64,000 nt of DNA from an uncultured Eggerthellaceae bacterium (lineage in GTDB: Bacteria > Actinomycetota > Coriobacteriia > Coriobacteriales > Eggerthellaceae): positions 1 through 64,000 of the forward strand of contig CAJUSF010000035.1 in assembly GCA_910588945.1 (NCBI GenBank), given 5' to 3'. Positions 35,244 to 44,376 of the stretch are shown here, in pieces. A program made the translations under genes and the position numbers. The notes beneath the pieces are model-generated. The model was given only the letters and a program-made list of their open reading frames with translations, did not search any database and was not told the DNA's origin. The stretch's first letter is position 1; every line of letters starts with the position of its first letter.

Positions 35244-35271
35244 GCAATGCCTGCAAAGCATCAGGCATTGC
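35244..35271 (-). repeat. Hairpin between serC and serA
   Basis: A perfect 10-bp inverted repeat, GCAATGCCTG and CAGGCATTGC, with an 8-nt loop. No T run follows on the minus strand (ATCGCTAAAAG), so it is more likely an mRNA stabiliser or processing signal than a terminator. Confidence 0.55.
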
Positions 35272-35305
35272 GAAATGTCAGAGAACGCCTTGTGTTCTTC
35301 GTTAT

Positions 35306-36388
35306 TTATGCATGCGCCTTCTCAAATGATTCCATGAACTCGACGAGCGCCTCAACACCCGCCTTCGGCATGGCGTTGTATATGCTCGCGCGCATACCGC
35401 CAACGCTGCGATGTCCCTTGATCGATTCGATGTTATGATCCTTCGCCTCAGAGACAAATAACGCATCAAGCTCGTCAGAGCCGGTGATGAACGGCACATT
35501 CATAAGGGAACGGCAATCCTTATCGGCTGTGCCTTTGAAAAGCTTAGACGAATCGAGATAGTCATAAAGAATTGCAGCCTTGTCGATATTGCGCTGCTTC
35601 ATTACATCAAGACCACCCATGTTCTTCAGCCATTTGAATACGAGGCCACAGATGTAGATACCCCAGCAAGGAGGCGTGTTTGATAAGCTCTTTGCCTCAG
35701 ACTGAGTGATGTAGCGCATGATGGTCGGCGTCTGCGGATTCACATCCTCGCGGATCAGGTCATCGCGAATGATGACTATGACCACACCAGCAGGACCAAC
35801 GTTTTTCTGAACGCCGCCGTAGATGATCCCATAATCAGATACATTCATTGGCTCAGAGAGAAACATCGAGGACACATCGCTCACAAGAGGAATGTTGCCA
35901 GTTGAGGGCAGCTTTGGATACTTCGTCCCGTAGATGGTCTCGTTTTGGCAGATGTATACATAATCAGCATCATCTGAGAACTTGAGTGAATCCACGTCGG
36001 GAACATAGGAGAAGTTCTTATCCTCCGAGCTCGCAATAAGACGCGCATCGCCGTAGAGCTTAGCCTCTTTGTAAGCCTTCTTCGACCAAGAGCCAGAAAC
36101 GATGTAATCAGCAACACCGTTTTTCATAAGGTTCATCGGAATAGCAGCGAATTGCTGCGTGGCACCGCCTTGCAAAAAGAGCACATGATAGTTCGAAGGG
36201 ATGTTCATAAGCTCGCGAAGATCAGCCTCAGCTGTCTCGATTATGCCCGCGAAAGCCTTCGAGCGATGGCTCATCTCCATGACAGACATTCCGGTGCCGT
36301 CATAGTCAAGCATCCCTGCCTGAGCCTCTTTGAGCACCTCTTCGGGCAATACTGCAGGACCTGCAGAAAAATTGAAAACACGTGACAT
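35306..36388 (-). CDS. serC: Phosphoserine aminotransferase
   Basis: Transfers an amino group to 3-phosphohydroxypyruvate. 360 residues with NFSAGPAVLPEEVL at the N-terminus, FLQGGATQQFAAIPMNL, and the PLP-binding lysine in YGGVQKNVGPAG preceded by VSDVSSMFLSEP. AGGAG lies just upstream of the ATG. It precedes serA. Confidence 0.97.
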   Translation of the reverse strand: MSRVFNFSAGPAVLPEEVLKEAQAGMLDYDGTGMSVMEMSHRSKAFAGIIETAEADLRELMNIPSNYHVLFLQGGATQQFAAIPMNLMKNGVADYIVSGSWSKKAYKEAKLYGDARLIASSEDKNFSYVPDVDSLKFSDDADYVYICQNETIYGTKYPKLPSTGNIPLVSDVSSMFLSEPMNVSDYGIIYGGVQKNVGPAGVVIVIIRDDLIREDVNPQTPTIMRYITQSEAKSLSNTPPCWGIYICGLVFKWLKNMGGLDVMKQRNIDKAAILYDYLDSSKLFKGTADKDCRSLMNVPFITGSDELDALFVSEAKDHNIESIKGHRSVGGMRASIYNAMPKAGVEALVEFMESFEKAHA

Positions 36389-36553
36389 CTTGCTGATCTC
36401 CTTCTTGAGCTAGTGCACTCATCGGTATTGACTATGGATATTCTAATACTGTTGACGCTTGGTCGCACTTCGGATTCCACGATAGGCCCCCTAAGTGATG
36501 CGCCTGTGCCACGCAGCGTCGATTAAGCTGCGATCACCTCCGATGACGCTGGA

Positions 36554-37546
36554 TCAGGAGATCCAAGAGAACATCCCGCGGATCTTTTCACCTGTCTTTT
36601 CGATCTCATGGTCATTGATCGCCTCACGCTGCTCGATCAACCATTTGTGACCGCACTTGCAATCGTTGACGAATTCCTCAGCGAAGCTTCCATCCTGGAT
36701 GCGAGCCAAGATCTCACGCATGGCCTCACGGCTCTGCTCGTTGATGACCTTCGGTCCGGCGTAATACTCGCCATACTCAGCGGTATTGGAGATGGAATAG
36801 TTCATGAAATGTATTCCGCTTTCATACATGAGATCCACGATCATCTTCATCTCGTGATAGCACTCGAAATAGGCAAGCTCGGGCGGATATCCCGCATCCA
36901 CGAGTGTTTCAAATCCCGCCTTCACAAGCTCAACGAGACCGCCACAGAGGACCGCCTGCTCACCGAACAGATCCTCTTCGGTCTCTTCCTTAAACGTTGC
37001 CTTGATAACACCCGCGCGCGCTCCGCCTACACCCCAGGCATACGACAGCGCCACATCCCAAGCATCTCCTGTCGCGTCCTGAGCTACGCAAATCAGATCG
37101 GGAACACCAGAGCCCTCCGTATACTGACGACGCACGATATGGCCCGGGCCCTTCGGCGCGCACATGATAACGTTAACGTCCTCTGGCGGCGTGATGTAGC
37201 CATAATGGATGTTGAATCCATGAGCAAATGCGAGCGTATCGCCAGCGTTGAGGTTCGGTGCAATGTATTGTTCATAGATCTCAGGCTGAAGCTCGTCAGG
37301 AACGAGGATCATAATAAGATCAGCCTCGGCTGCCGCGCTTGCCATGTCCACAACCTTCAGACCAGCCTCTCTGGCCGCCTCGATGGACTTCGAACCCTCG
37401 CGAAGGCCTACTCGCACATCGCATCCGGAATCCTTGAGGTTGAGCGCATGGGCATGGCCTTGGCTACCGTATCCGATGACGGCGATCTTCTTGTTCTTGA
37501 TGATCTCGGGGTTACAATCCTGCTCGTAGTAGATAGTTACTGCCAT
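36554..37546 (-). CDS. ilvC: Ketol-acid reductoisomerase (class I)
   Basis: Second step of the isoleucine/valine pathway. IAVIGYGSQGHAHALNLKDSG is the nucleotide-binding motif and VGLREGSKS the loop that reads NADPH. The knotted C-terminal domain has DLFGEQAVLCGG and ISNTAEYG. The second of two adjacent ATGs (37546) has AAGGAG at proper spacing; the first overlaps the ilvN stop. 330 residues. Confidence 0.97.
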   Translation of the reverse strand: MAVTIYYEQDCNPEIIKNKKIAVIGYGSQGHAHALNLKDSGCDVRVGLREGSKSIEAAREAGLKVVDMASAAAEADLIMILVPDELQPEIYEQYIAPNLNAGDTLAFAHGFNIHYGYITPPEDVNVIMCAPKGPGHIVRRQYTEGSGVPDLICVAQDATGDAWDVALSYAWGVGGARAGVIKATFKEETEEDLFGEQAVLCGGLVELVKAGFETLVDAGYPPELAYFECYHEMKMIVDLMYESGIHFMNYSISNTAEYGEYYAGPKVINEQSREAMREILARIQDGSFAEEFVNDCKCGHKWLIEQREAINDHEIEKTGEKIRGMFSWIS

Positions 37547-37548
37547 CA

Positions 37549-38031
37549 TTACTCCTTCGAATTCCTAGACATGGCTATCTTGCCTGTTCTTACTACTTCT
37601 TTGATGCCATAGCTTCTGAACAGATCCTCTAGGCCTTTGAGTTTCTGTCCGTCTCCTGTGGCCTCTATGGTAAGAGATGTTCGACCCACATCAACTATCT
37701 TCGCGCGGAAGATATTAGCGATCTCGATGATCTCGTTACGCCTTTCCGGTGATGCGTTCACCTTGTAAAGAACGAGTTCGCGCTCTATGGCTCCCTCATC
37801 TGTCAAGTCTGTGATCTTGTGAACGCTTATAAGCTTGTGAAGCTGTTTGGTGATCTGCTCGTAGGCAACCTCATCCGCATTGACGATGGCAGTCACCCTT
37901 GACATCGTGGCGTCCTCGGTATGCCCAACAGATAGTGATTCGATATTGAAACCGCGGCGCGAGATTAGACCTGTAACCCTAGACAAAACACCCGGCTTGT
38001 TCTCTACAAGGACAGAAAGCACATGTTTCAT
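37549..38031 (-). CDS. ilvN: Acetolactate synthase, small regulatory subunit
   Basis: A 160-residue regulatory subunit with two ACT-like domains: VLVENKPGVLSRVTGLISRRGFNIESLSVG, then VHKITDLTDEGAIERELVLYKV. The start at 38031 has GGAGGAGGG in the end of ilvB; a longer in-frame extension over ilvB is not supported. Only 1 nt separates it from the ilvB stop. It confers valine feedback on IlvB. Confidence 0.95.
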   Translation of the reverse strand: MKHVLSVLVENKPGVLSRVTGLISRRGFNIESLSVGHTEDATMSRVTAIVNADEVAYEQITKQLHKLISVHKITDLTDEGAIERELVLYKVNASPERRNEIIEIANIFRAKIVDVGRTSLTIEATGDGQKLKGLEDLFRSYGIKEVVRTGKIAMSRNSKE

Positions 38032-38032
38032 C

Positions 38033-40045
38033 TTAGCCCTCCTCCTCAACTTCGCTTTGTCCAACTCCGCTGAACTCAGAAACATACTCATCGCGCGAAG
38101 ACAAGCGGGCACCTACATCGTCCGGATCGCTTTCCCATCTGCCCCCAAACTGTGCATCGATCGTGGCGCATGGCGATTTCACATCCGATGCTCCACCCGA
38201 TATGGCTGGCATATCGGTCCTAACGGCGCCAACAGCAACATCGATCGCTCCCATGATGTCATCGAGCGCCGCACCTGGGGCCACCATCGGATACACATTT
38301 TGCTCACGCGATATCACGACATCCAACAGATACGGGCCGTCTGCGGCAAGCATCTCGCTTATTGCATCGGATACATCATCTGGATCGGAGATCCTTCTTC
38401 CCTGCCAGCCGTACGCCTCGGCAAGCTTCACAAAATCCGGTATTGGATCCAACAATGTCTGAGAATAGCGCTTGTCATAGAACAGCTTTTGCCATTGATG
38501 CACCATACCAAGACACCTGTTGTCCATGATGAGCACCTTCACAGAAACATTGTTTATCGCAGCCGTTGCCATCTCCTGCGAGTTCATCTGAAACGACCCG
38601 TCGCCTGCGATGCACACGACATTCTTATCAGGCTCAGCAATTGAAGCGCCGATGGCTGCCGGAAAACCGAATCCCATCGTGCCTAGACCTCCGCTAGAGA
38701 GAAATGTGCGCGGGCATTCGCGATCGATTATTTGATGCGCCCACATTTGATGTTGCCCCACCTCGGTAACGATGATGGATTGCGCTGGATCGAGCCTGTT
38801 GGACAGCTCCTTGAGAACGATCTCTGGAACTATCTCATCTTCGTTGTCGCCCACGTTCGCATGATATAGCGGATAACGCGCCTTCCACTCGGCAATGAGC
38901 TTGATCCACTCCTTTGTCTTGGGCGAGGCCCCGTCTTTTCCAAGCTGCGACACCATGCCTGCAAGAACGCCTTTCAGATCCCCTACGATCGGCACCTGAG
39001 GCTCTCTGATCTTGCCTATCTCGGCCGGATCGATGTCGATATGGACCACCTTCGCATTCGGCGCGAACTCCGACAAGCGCCCTGTAACTCTATCTGAGAA
39101 CCGTGCGCCAGCAGCTATGATGAGATCGCTCTCGGTCATGGCGAGATTGGAGTATTTCGCCCCATGCATCCCAACGGGTCCCAGATTCAGCGGATGCGAT
39201 GCAGGAAAAGCTCCTTTACCCATAAGAGTCGTCACAACAGGAATCTGCATCATCTCCGCGAGCTCGATAAGCTCTGGCGTTGCAGATGAGATCGTGATAC
39301 CGCCGCCTGCATAGATGATCGGGCGGCTCGCCTCTTCCAGCAGTCGGCATGCAGCGCGAATCTGCTTCGCATTTCCCCTGTATGTAGGCTTATACGATGC
39401 GATGTTCACCTCATCAGGATACTCGAACACCATGCTTGCTCCGGCAAGATCGCTAGGGATATCGATTAGCACCGGACCGGGTCGACCCGTGCATGCGATA
39501 TGAAATGCCTCGCGAAACGTCTGTGTAAGCTCATCGGTGGATTGCAATAGAAACGAATGCTTCACGACTGGCATCGTGATTCCGACGATGTCGGATTCTT
39601 GGAACGAATCCGTACCGATGACTGCACGCGGCACCTGTCCTGTGATAACAACCATTGGAACCGAGTCCATATACGCCGTTGCGATGCCTGTGACCGTGTT
39701 AGTCGCGCCCGGTCCACTGGTGACGATGACCACACCGGGCTTGCCTGTTGCACGCGCATATCCATCTGCCATATGCACAGCACCTTGCTCATGTCTGGCA
39801 AGTATATGGTGAAGCTGCTTCGAATCATAGAGCGCATCGTATATCTTGATGGCTTGGCCTCCGGGATAACCGAATACCGTGTCGACCCCTTCAGCCTCGA
39901 GAGAGGCGATCACGGCCTCGGCTCCGATCATCTCCTTGCCCTGCTTGTCGGTCGCCGAGCCAAGACCGCGCGGGGCACCGACACTGGCGGCGTTGCGTTT
40001 TGCTGCCTGCGCATCCGTATCGCTTTGCTTAATCTTGTCTACCAC
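38033..40045 (-). CDS. ilvB: Acetolactate synthase, large catalytic subunit (extended)
   Basis: ThDP enzyme that forms acetolactate or acetohydroxybutyrate. Active-site Glu in ARHEQGAVHMADGYARATG; ThDP motif CIAGDGSFQMNSQE with the following DNRCLGMVHQWQ. The catalytic core ends near residue 598 at MVAPGAALDDIM. Two parts are extra: about 40 residues before the core and about 75 after it, polar and acidic, of unknown use. Start GTG at 40045 with AGGAGG 4 nt upstream. 670 residues against about 560-590 usually. Confidence 0.96.
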   Translation of the reverse strand: MVDKIKQSDTDAQAAKRNAASVGAPRGLGSATDKQGKEMIGAEAVIASLEAEGVDTVFGYPGGQAIKIYDALYDSKQLHHILARHEQGAVHMADGYARATGKPGVVIVTSGPGATNTVTGIATAYMDSVPMVVITGQVPRAVIGTDSFQESDIVGITMPVVKHSFLLQSTDELTQTFREAFHIACTGRPGPVLIDIPSDLAGASMVFEYPDEVNIASYKPTYRGNAKQIRAACRLLEEASRPIIYAGGGITISSATPELIELAEMMQIPVVTTLMGKGAFPASHPLNLGPVGMHGAKYSNLAMTESDLIIAAGARFSDRVTGRLSEFAPNAKVVHIDIDPAEIGKIREPQVPIVGDLKGVLAGMVSQLGKDGASPKTKEWIKLIAEWKARYPLYHANVGDNEDEIVPEIVLKELSNRLDPAQSIIVTEVGQHQMWAHQIIDRECPRTFLSSGGLGTMGFGFPAAIGASIAEPDKNVVCIAGDGSFQMNSQEMATAAINNVSVKVLIMDNRCLGMVHQWQKLFYDKRYSQTLLDPIPDFVKLAEAYGWQGRRISDPDDVSDAISEMLAADGPYLLDVVISREQNVYPMVAPGAALDDIMGAIDVAVGAVRTDMPAISGGASDVKSPCATIDAQFGGRWESDPDDVGARLSSRDEYVSEFSGVGQSEVEEEG

Positions 40046-40075
40046 GTATCCTCCTATACGAGATCTATGTTAGAT

Positions 40076-41743
40076 CTATGACACCCAAGCGCCCTCGTCG
40101 GCCGACGAGACCAATTTCGCATATTTCGCGAGCACACCATGATCATGCTTGGGCGCCGGCGCGACCCAAACCTGCTCTCTGCGCTTGAGCTCTTCTTCAG
40201 AGATATCAAGCGAAATAGTGCCGTGCTCGATATCGATGCTTATCGGGTCACCTTCCTCGACAAGGGCGATAGGTCCTCCCGCCGCAGCCTCAGGACTCAC
40301 ATGTCCTATGGCAGGACCTTTGGTCGCACCGGAAAAGCGCCCGTCTGTTATTAGCGCCACGCTCGTGGACAGCCCCATGCCAACGATTGATGATGTAGGT
40401 GTGAGCATCTCGCGCATCCCCGGACCACCTTTAGGTCCCTCAAAGCGGATGACGACGACATCTCCGGGCACGATCAGGCCCGCATTGATCGCCTCGCACG
40501 CCTCTTGTTCGCTGTCAAACACGCGAGCGGGGCCGGTATGCGAAAGCATCGACGGCGCGACCGCAGACTTCTTCACAATCGAGCCGTTCGGTGCAAGGTT
40601 TCCATACAGCACTTTCAGCGCCCCTACAGGCGAGAAGGGCTCATCATGTCGACGACATACCTCACCATCGGCCGCTTTCGTGAAGTCATTGATATAGCTC
40701 GTCATAGGCCCCATACACGTGAGTGCGTCCATGTCCAAAAGACCGAGCTCAGCAAGCTCGTGCATCACAGTCGGGACGCCTCCGACCTCATACAGATCCG
40801 AAAGCGGGCGCGGACCAGAAGGCTGAAGCTTCACCAAATGCGGCGTTCGCTCACTTGCGTGTTGCCAATCATCCATAGTGATGGGACACTCAGCCGCTTT
40901 GGCTATGGCTGTTAGATGAAGCACGGTGTTCGTGGAACCACCGAAGGCCATATCGCATTCCATAGCATTGTTGATAGAAGCGCGATTTATGATATCCTTC
41001 GCGCGAATACCCTTCTCGACGAGCTCCATGATCTTCATTCCTGCATGCTTGGCAAGTCGAAGACGCTCAGAATATACAGCCGGGATCGTGCCGTTTCCAG
41101 GAAGCGCGATACCGAGCGCTTCGCAAAGACAGTTCATGGAATTAGCCGTGAAAAGACCTGAGCAGCTTCCGCATGTGGGGCACGCCGTGTTCTCATAGTA
41201 GGCGAGCTCCTCTTCTGTCATACTGCCCGACATCACGCTCGCAGCGCCGTCGAACAAGGTGTTCAAATCCGTGGTGGGACCGCATCCGCCAGGTTGCTTT
41301 CCGGCAAGCATGGGACCGCCTGAAACAAATACCGTCGGGATGTTCACACGAAGAGCACCGATCAACATGCCGGGGACCACTTTATCACAGTTAGGTATGC
41401 ACACGATGCCATCAAAAGCATGACCCTGTACAGCGCATTCAAGCGAATCGGCGATGACCTCTCTTGATACCAGCGAATAATGCATGCCCTCATGGTTCAT
41501 CGCGATGCCATCGCATACACCGATGGTGTTAATCTCGAACGGAACACCGCCGGCCATATAGATCCCCGCTTTCACCGCATCGGCAATCTTGTCAAGCTCG
41601 GTATGGCCAGGAATTATGTCGTTTTTGGAATTAATAACGGCGATGAAAGGACGATCCATCTCCTCGTCCGTAATGCCATCTGCCTTAAGAAGGCTTCTAT
41701 GAGGCGCTCTTGCAACACCGCACTTGATCTGCTCGCTTCTCAT
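40076..41743 (-). CDS. ilvD: Dihydroxy-acid dehydratase
   Basis: Third common step of isoleucine/valine synthesis, an iron-sulfur enzyme. Cluster cysteines in GIVCIPNCDKVVPGM and TACPTCGSCSGLFTANSMNCL; C-terminal TDGRFSGATKGPAIGHVSPEAA. The ATG at 41743 gives the usual MRS.....G..RAPHRSLL start; it is 11 nt from AGGAGG, while a TTG at 41749 is 5 nt away. First gene of the block, behind the T-box-like leader. Confidence 0.97.
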   Translation of the reverse strand: MRSEQIKCGVARAPHRSLLKADGITDEEMDRPFIAVINSKNDIIPGHTELDKIADAVKAGIYMAGGVPFEINTIGVCDGIAMNHEGMHYSLVSREVIADSLECAVQGHAFDGIVCIPNCDKVVPGMLIGALRVNIPTVFVSGGPMLAGKQPGGCGPTTDLNTLFDGAASVMSGSMTEEELAYYENTACPTCGSCSGLFTANSMNCLCEALGIALPGNGTIPAVYSERLRLAKHAGMKIMELVEKGIRAKDIINRASINNAMECDMAFGGSTNTVLHLTAIAKAAECPITMDDWQHASERTPHLVKLQPSGPRPLSDLYEVGGVPTVMHELAELGLLDMDALTCMGPMTSYINDFTKAADGEVCRRHDEPFSPVGALKVLYGNLAPNGSIVKKSAVAPSMLSHTGPARVFDSEQEACEAINAGLIVPGDVVVIRFEGPKGGPGMREMLTPTSSIVGMGLSTSVALITDGRFSGATKGPAIGHVSPEAAAGGPIALVEEGDPISIDIEHGTISLDISEEELKRREQVWVAPAPKHDHGVLAKYAKLVSSADEGAWVS

Positions 41744-41760
41744 CTGCAACGCATCCTCCT

Positions 41761-41797
41761 AAAAAAAAGATCCCGGCAAGTAAAGGCTTTGCCAGGA
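41761..41797 (-). terminator. Regulatory terminator in the ilvD leader
   Basis: TCCTGGCAA (41797-41789) pairs with TTGCCGGGA (41779-41771), 9 bp with one G-U, followed by TC and eight T (41768-41761). It stands just ahead of the ilvD ribosome-binding site, so it must be read through for expression. Confidence 0.9.
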
Positions 41798-42024
41798 CAT
41801 CGAGAATGCGGTGCATCCAACGAACTATAACGGTGTCACCGGTTCAGGTCTACTTGCCCTCAGAACAGAGCCGGTAAGCTATCTGCTCCGAAGTTTTTCT
41901 ACTCCGAACTGCTCAGAGAGGAATGGATGCGAGCCCGACGCCGACTTCCAGTACCGACGGCTTTCTTCAAGACGGGTTTACGCTCATTCGCAACTCATCA
42001 ACGCATTTCTTCTATTTGATTATT
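41761..42024 (-). promoter_or_regulatory. T-box-like riboswitch leader of the ilv-ser-leu block
   Basis: The roughly 265-nt leader has the parts of a T-box in order: an AGAAAGCCG...GTCGGC stem with AG-rich bulge sequence like the top of Stem I, a CTCTCTGAGC segment like the one after the specifier codon, AAGTAGACCTGAACC leading to a Stem III hairpin (CCGGTGACACCGTTAT), then TTGGATGCACCGCATT in the position of the T-box, and an intrinsic terminator. The T-box differs from the consensus TGGNACCGCG by three inserted or changed bases. The specifier is not settled; CTC (Leu) at 41920-41918 and ATT/ATC (Ile) nearby are candidates. It would couple the block to uncharged tRNA. A ribosome-controlled attenuator is the alternative. 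Confidence 0.65.
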
Positions 42025-42030
42025 TTCGAA

Positions 42031-42061
42031 AGTATACTCCTAAAAAACGGAGTTGTCGCAA
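42031..42061 (-). promoter_or_regulatory. Promoter of the ilvD leader
   Basis: A -10 TATACT (42036-42031) with a -35 region TTGCGACA (42061-42054): GCGACA gives 17-nt spacing, TTGCGA 19. The predicted start is near 42024. It lies directly after the stop of the DASS transporter gene. Confidence 0.55.
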
Positions 42062-42071
42062 AAAAATCAGA

Positions 42072-43511
42072 TCAATTTCCAATGAAGGACATTATGCCGC
42101 ACATCTCCCAAATAGGAACACTCAATATGAGAGCGAATAGGCATATCGAAAGATAGATCGCACAATACCGAGCCATCTCGGTCTGACGCACCATTTTGCC
42201 GTCCACAGCATAATAGGCGGCAAGATATATCGGATTTTGATAAAGAGCGAACCACGAATTTGACATCACGTAGATGACGATGCCTACCACCCATGGGTTG
42301 ATGCCCGATGAAAGCGACAGCGATACCAGAAACGCCATAAGGATGTTGATGAGCGCTACGTCGGATACGATGATGAACCGAAGCATGACCGTTATAACTC
42401 CGAGACCGCCGACGAGCAGATAATGGTTGGCCGAGATCGACATGAAGATTGGATAGCATCTCTCTATGATCCACTGATCTATCCCAAGATAGGAGAACAC
42501 ACCAGCTATCCCCAGCACACAGCCTATGAAGATAAGCGAATCCCATGCAAGGTTGTTCTTTATCTCTTTCATGCTCACAACGCCAAGCGCCACCATAGCG
42601 ACCATCGCCGCAAGCGCGACCACGTGGGATTGGAGGTGATGATAAGGCTCGCTCATCCACAAGATGATGCATAGACCCACGATTATCGCCATCTTCTTCT
42701 CAACGGACGACATCGCGCTCTTTGGTTCTGCCTTACGAGCTCGCTTATGAACGCACGAGCTTCTCGATCCAAAGATCGGATCTCCTTTCGGTCTGTACAA
42801 AACGATTATCGCGATAAGATTTAGCACCGAGATCACAACGAACCACGGGATCATGTAGACAGCCCACGTTAAAAGATCAAACCTTTGGGAGATCTGGGGC
42901 GGAAGCGTGGCGAGCAGAGCATATCCTGTGATCGATGCACTGACAACAACAGGCGCCACATTCCTTGCACCGGTATACATCGCAAGGAACAATCCTTCAG
43001 CTGGACGTTCTTTCATCTTATAGCCCATATCGGTGGCGATCTGCGCGCACAAAGGCGAAAGCAGTGTCATCTTCGCGGCAAGGGACGGGATAAACGGGCC
43101 TATGATCGTGCCTGCCGAGATAAGACCTAGAGCCTGCATGGCGAAAGTATTCGGAAAGATCCCCAGTATCTTTTGAGCCATTCGATGCATAAGGCCGCTT
43201 TTTTGCATGCCAAACCCAATCACGAACGCTGCCACCAAAAGCCACCATGTCGACGTGGCAAAAGTATTAAACACGCTCGTTGTTGGCACACCGCATAACG
43301 CGATGAAAGATATACACATCGCAATGGCGATGATGGATTCAGGAAGCACTTTGGCGATCCACATGATGATGCATGCCAGAAGAATGCCAAGCGCGCCAAG
43401 CGCCTGTGCGCTCAGCCCATCGAATGCATCCAGATTTGGACCTATGATCGCGAATATAATGCCTACAGCAACGGCAATAATCGTGATCAGGATACGCTTT
43501 GATCTATCCAT
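42072..43511 (-). CDS. DASS/SLC13 family anion transporter
   Basis: A 479-residue membrane protein with about 12-13 hydrophobic segments of the divalent anion:sodium symporter family, whose members take up dicarboxylates, citrate, sulfate or phosphate. Family features are MWIAKVLPESIIAIA near the start, the NTFATSTWWLLVAAF segment, a long cytoplasmic basic loop mid-protein (HKRARKAEPKS) and the repeat near VSDVALINILMAF. The substrate is not readable. It is 28 nt after punA, so it may be the last gene of the prfA-prmC-punA unit. Confidence 0.85.
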   Translation of the reverse strand: MDRSKRILITIIAVAVGIIFAIIGPNLDAFDGLSAQALGALGILLACIIMWIAKVLPESIIAIAMCISFIALCGVPTTSVFNTFATSTWWLLVAAFVIGFGMQKSGLMHRMAQKILGIFPNTFAMQALGLISAGTIIGPFIPSLAAKMTLLSPLCAQIATDMGYKMKERPAEGLFLAMYTGARNVAPVVVSASITGYALLATLPPQISQRFDLLTWAVYMIPWFVVISVLNLIAIIVLYRPKGDPIFGSRSSCVHKRARKAEPKSAMSSVEKKMAIIVGLCIILWMSEPYHHLQSHVVALAAMVAMVALGVVSMKEIKNNLAWDSLIFIGCVLGIAGVFSYLGIDQWIIERCYPIFMSISANHYLLVGGLGVITVMLRFIIVSDVALINILMAFLVSLSLSSGINPWVVGIVIYVMSNSWFALYQNPIYLAAYYAVDGKMVRQTEMARYCAIYLSICLFALILSVPIWEMCGIMSFIGN

Positions 43512-43539
43512 GAAACGTGTTCGCCGAAATCGAGCTGCC

Positions 43540-44376
43540 CTAAATCCTCTTGATGATCGCCTGCATCAACAAGACAAAATCATGACTGCGCTGTTCGGCG
43601 ACTTCCAATACCTCAACATCGTTAGGAGATGCACCATCAACGCCACATGCCATATTCGAACAAAGCGACATTCCAAGCACACGCATGCCAACATGCCTTG
43701 CAGCGATGACCTCTTCACAGACCGACATTGCAACGGTGTCAGCACCCCAACTCCTGAAAGCGCGGATCTCGGCCGGGGTCTCGAAGCTCGGACCCAAAAG
43801 TCCAAGATAGACACCTTCTTGAACAGGTATCCCAAAAGAGATAGCCTCATCCTTGGCTATTTTACGAAGTTCTCGATCATAAGCGTCAAGCATGCTGAAG
43901 AATCGAAATGCGATCTGGTCGGGTTCCATTCCCGCAACGGGGTTTCGCCCGGTGAAGTTGATATGATCGCTCATGATGCAAAAGTCTCCGACAGAGTAAT
44001 TCTCGTTTATCGCCCCTGCGGCATTGGTCACAATGATTGTATCCACACCAAGTTTATGCATCATCCAGACGGGAAATGCTACATCCTGCGAACTGTAGCC
44101 CTCATATCCATGAAGTCTTCCCTGCATGCAGATGACCCATTTTCCTTCCGAGCGACCGATGACGAAGCGACCGACGTGACTCGTTGCGCTTGATGTCTTC
44201 ATAAACGGCACATCAGCATATGGAACGAATATAGCATCTTCAAGCGTCTCAGCGAATGGACCAAGCCCAGAACCGAGGATGAGTCCGATCTCGGGCTCGA
44301 TGCCTCCAAGGATGCCTCTCAAATAACCTGCTGCCTCATCAAGCTTTTCAACAAGCGCTTTCTCTTGCATCTCCAT
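43540..44376 (-). CDS. punA: Purine nucleoside phosphorylase (trimeric type)
   Basis: Phosphorolysis of purine nucleosides in salvage. 278 residues: GLILGSGLGPFAE phosphate loop, CMQGRLHGYEGYS, VTNAAGAINENYSVGDF and GPSFETPAEIRAFRSWGADTVAMSVCEEVIAARH. The Glu and Asn of the purine site are in place. Of three nearby ATGs, the one at 44376 fits AGGAG spacing; the first overlaps the prmC stop. Confidence 0.95.
   Translation of the reverse strand: MEMQEKALVEKLDEAAGYLRGILGGIEPEIGLILGSGLGPFAETLEDAIFVPYADVPFMKTSSATSHVGRFVIGRSEGKWVICMQGRLHGYEGYSSQDVAFPVWMMHKLGVDTIIVTNAAGAINENYSVGDFCIMSDHINFTGRNPVAGMEPDQIAFRFFSMLDAYDRELRKIAKDEAISFGIPVQEGVYLGLLGPSFETPAEIRAFRSWGADTVAMSVCEEVIAARHVGMRVLGMSLCSNMACGVDGASPNDVEVLEVAEQRSHDFVLLMQAIIKRI

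Noticed and set aside
36608..37612. A 334-codon open frame opposite ilvC
   Set aside because: It mirrors the codon pattern of ilvC, which is certain; the product has no recognisable blocks.
41700..41816. Leader peptide starting MHRILDVLAKPLLAGI, rich in Ile/Leu/Val, as an attenuator for ilvD
   Set aside because: No ribosome-binding site precedes the ATG, the frame runs through the terminator and over the ilvD start, and the T-box-like layout explains the terminator better. It remains a weak alternative.
43207..44193. A 328-codon open frame opposite punA and the transporter gene
   Set aside because: Antisense to two well-supported genes, no start signal and no domain.
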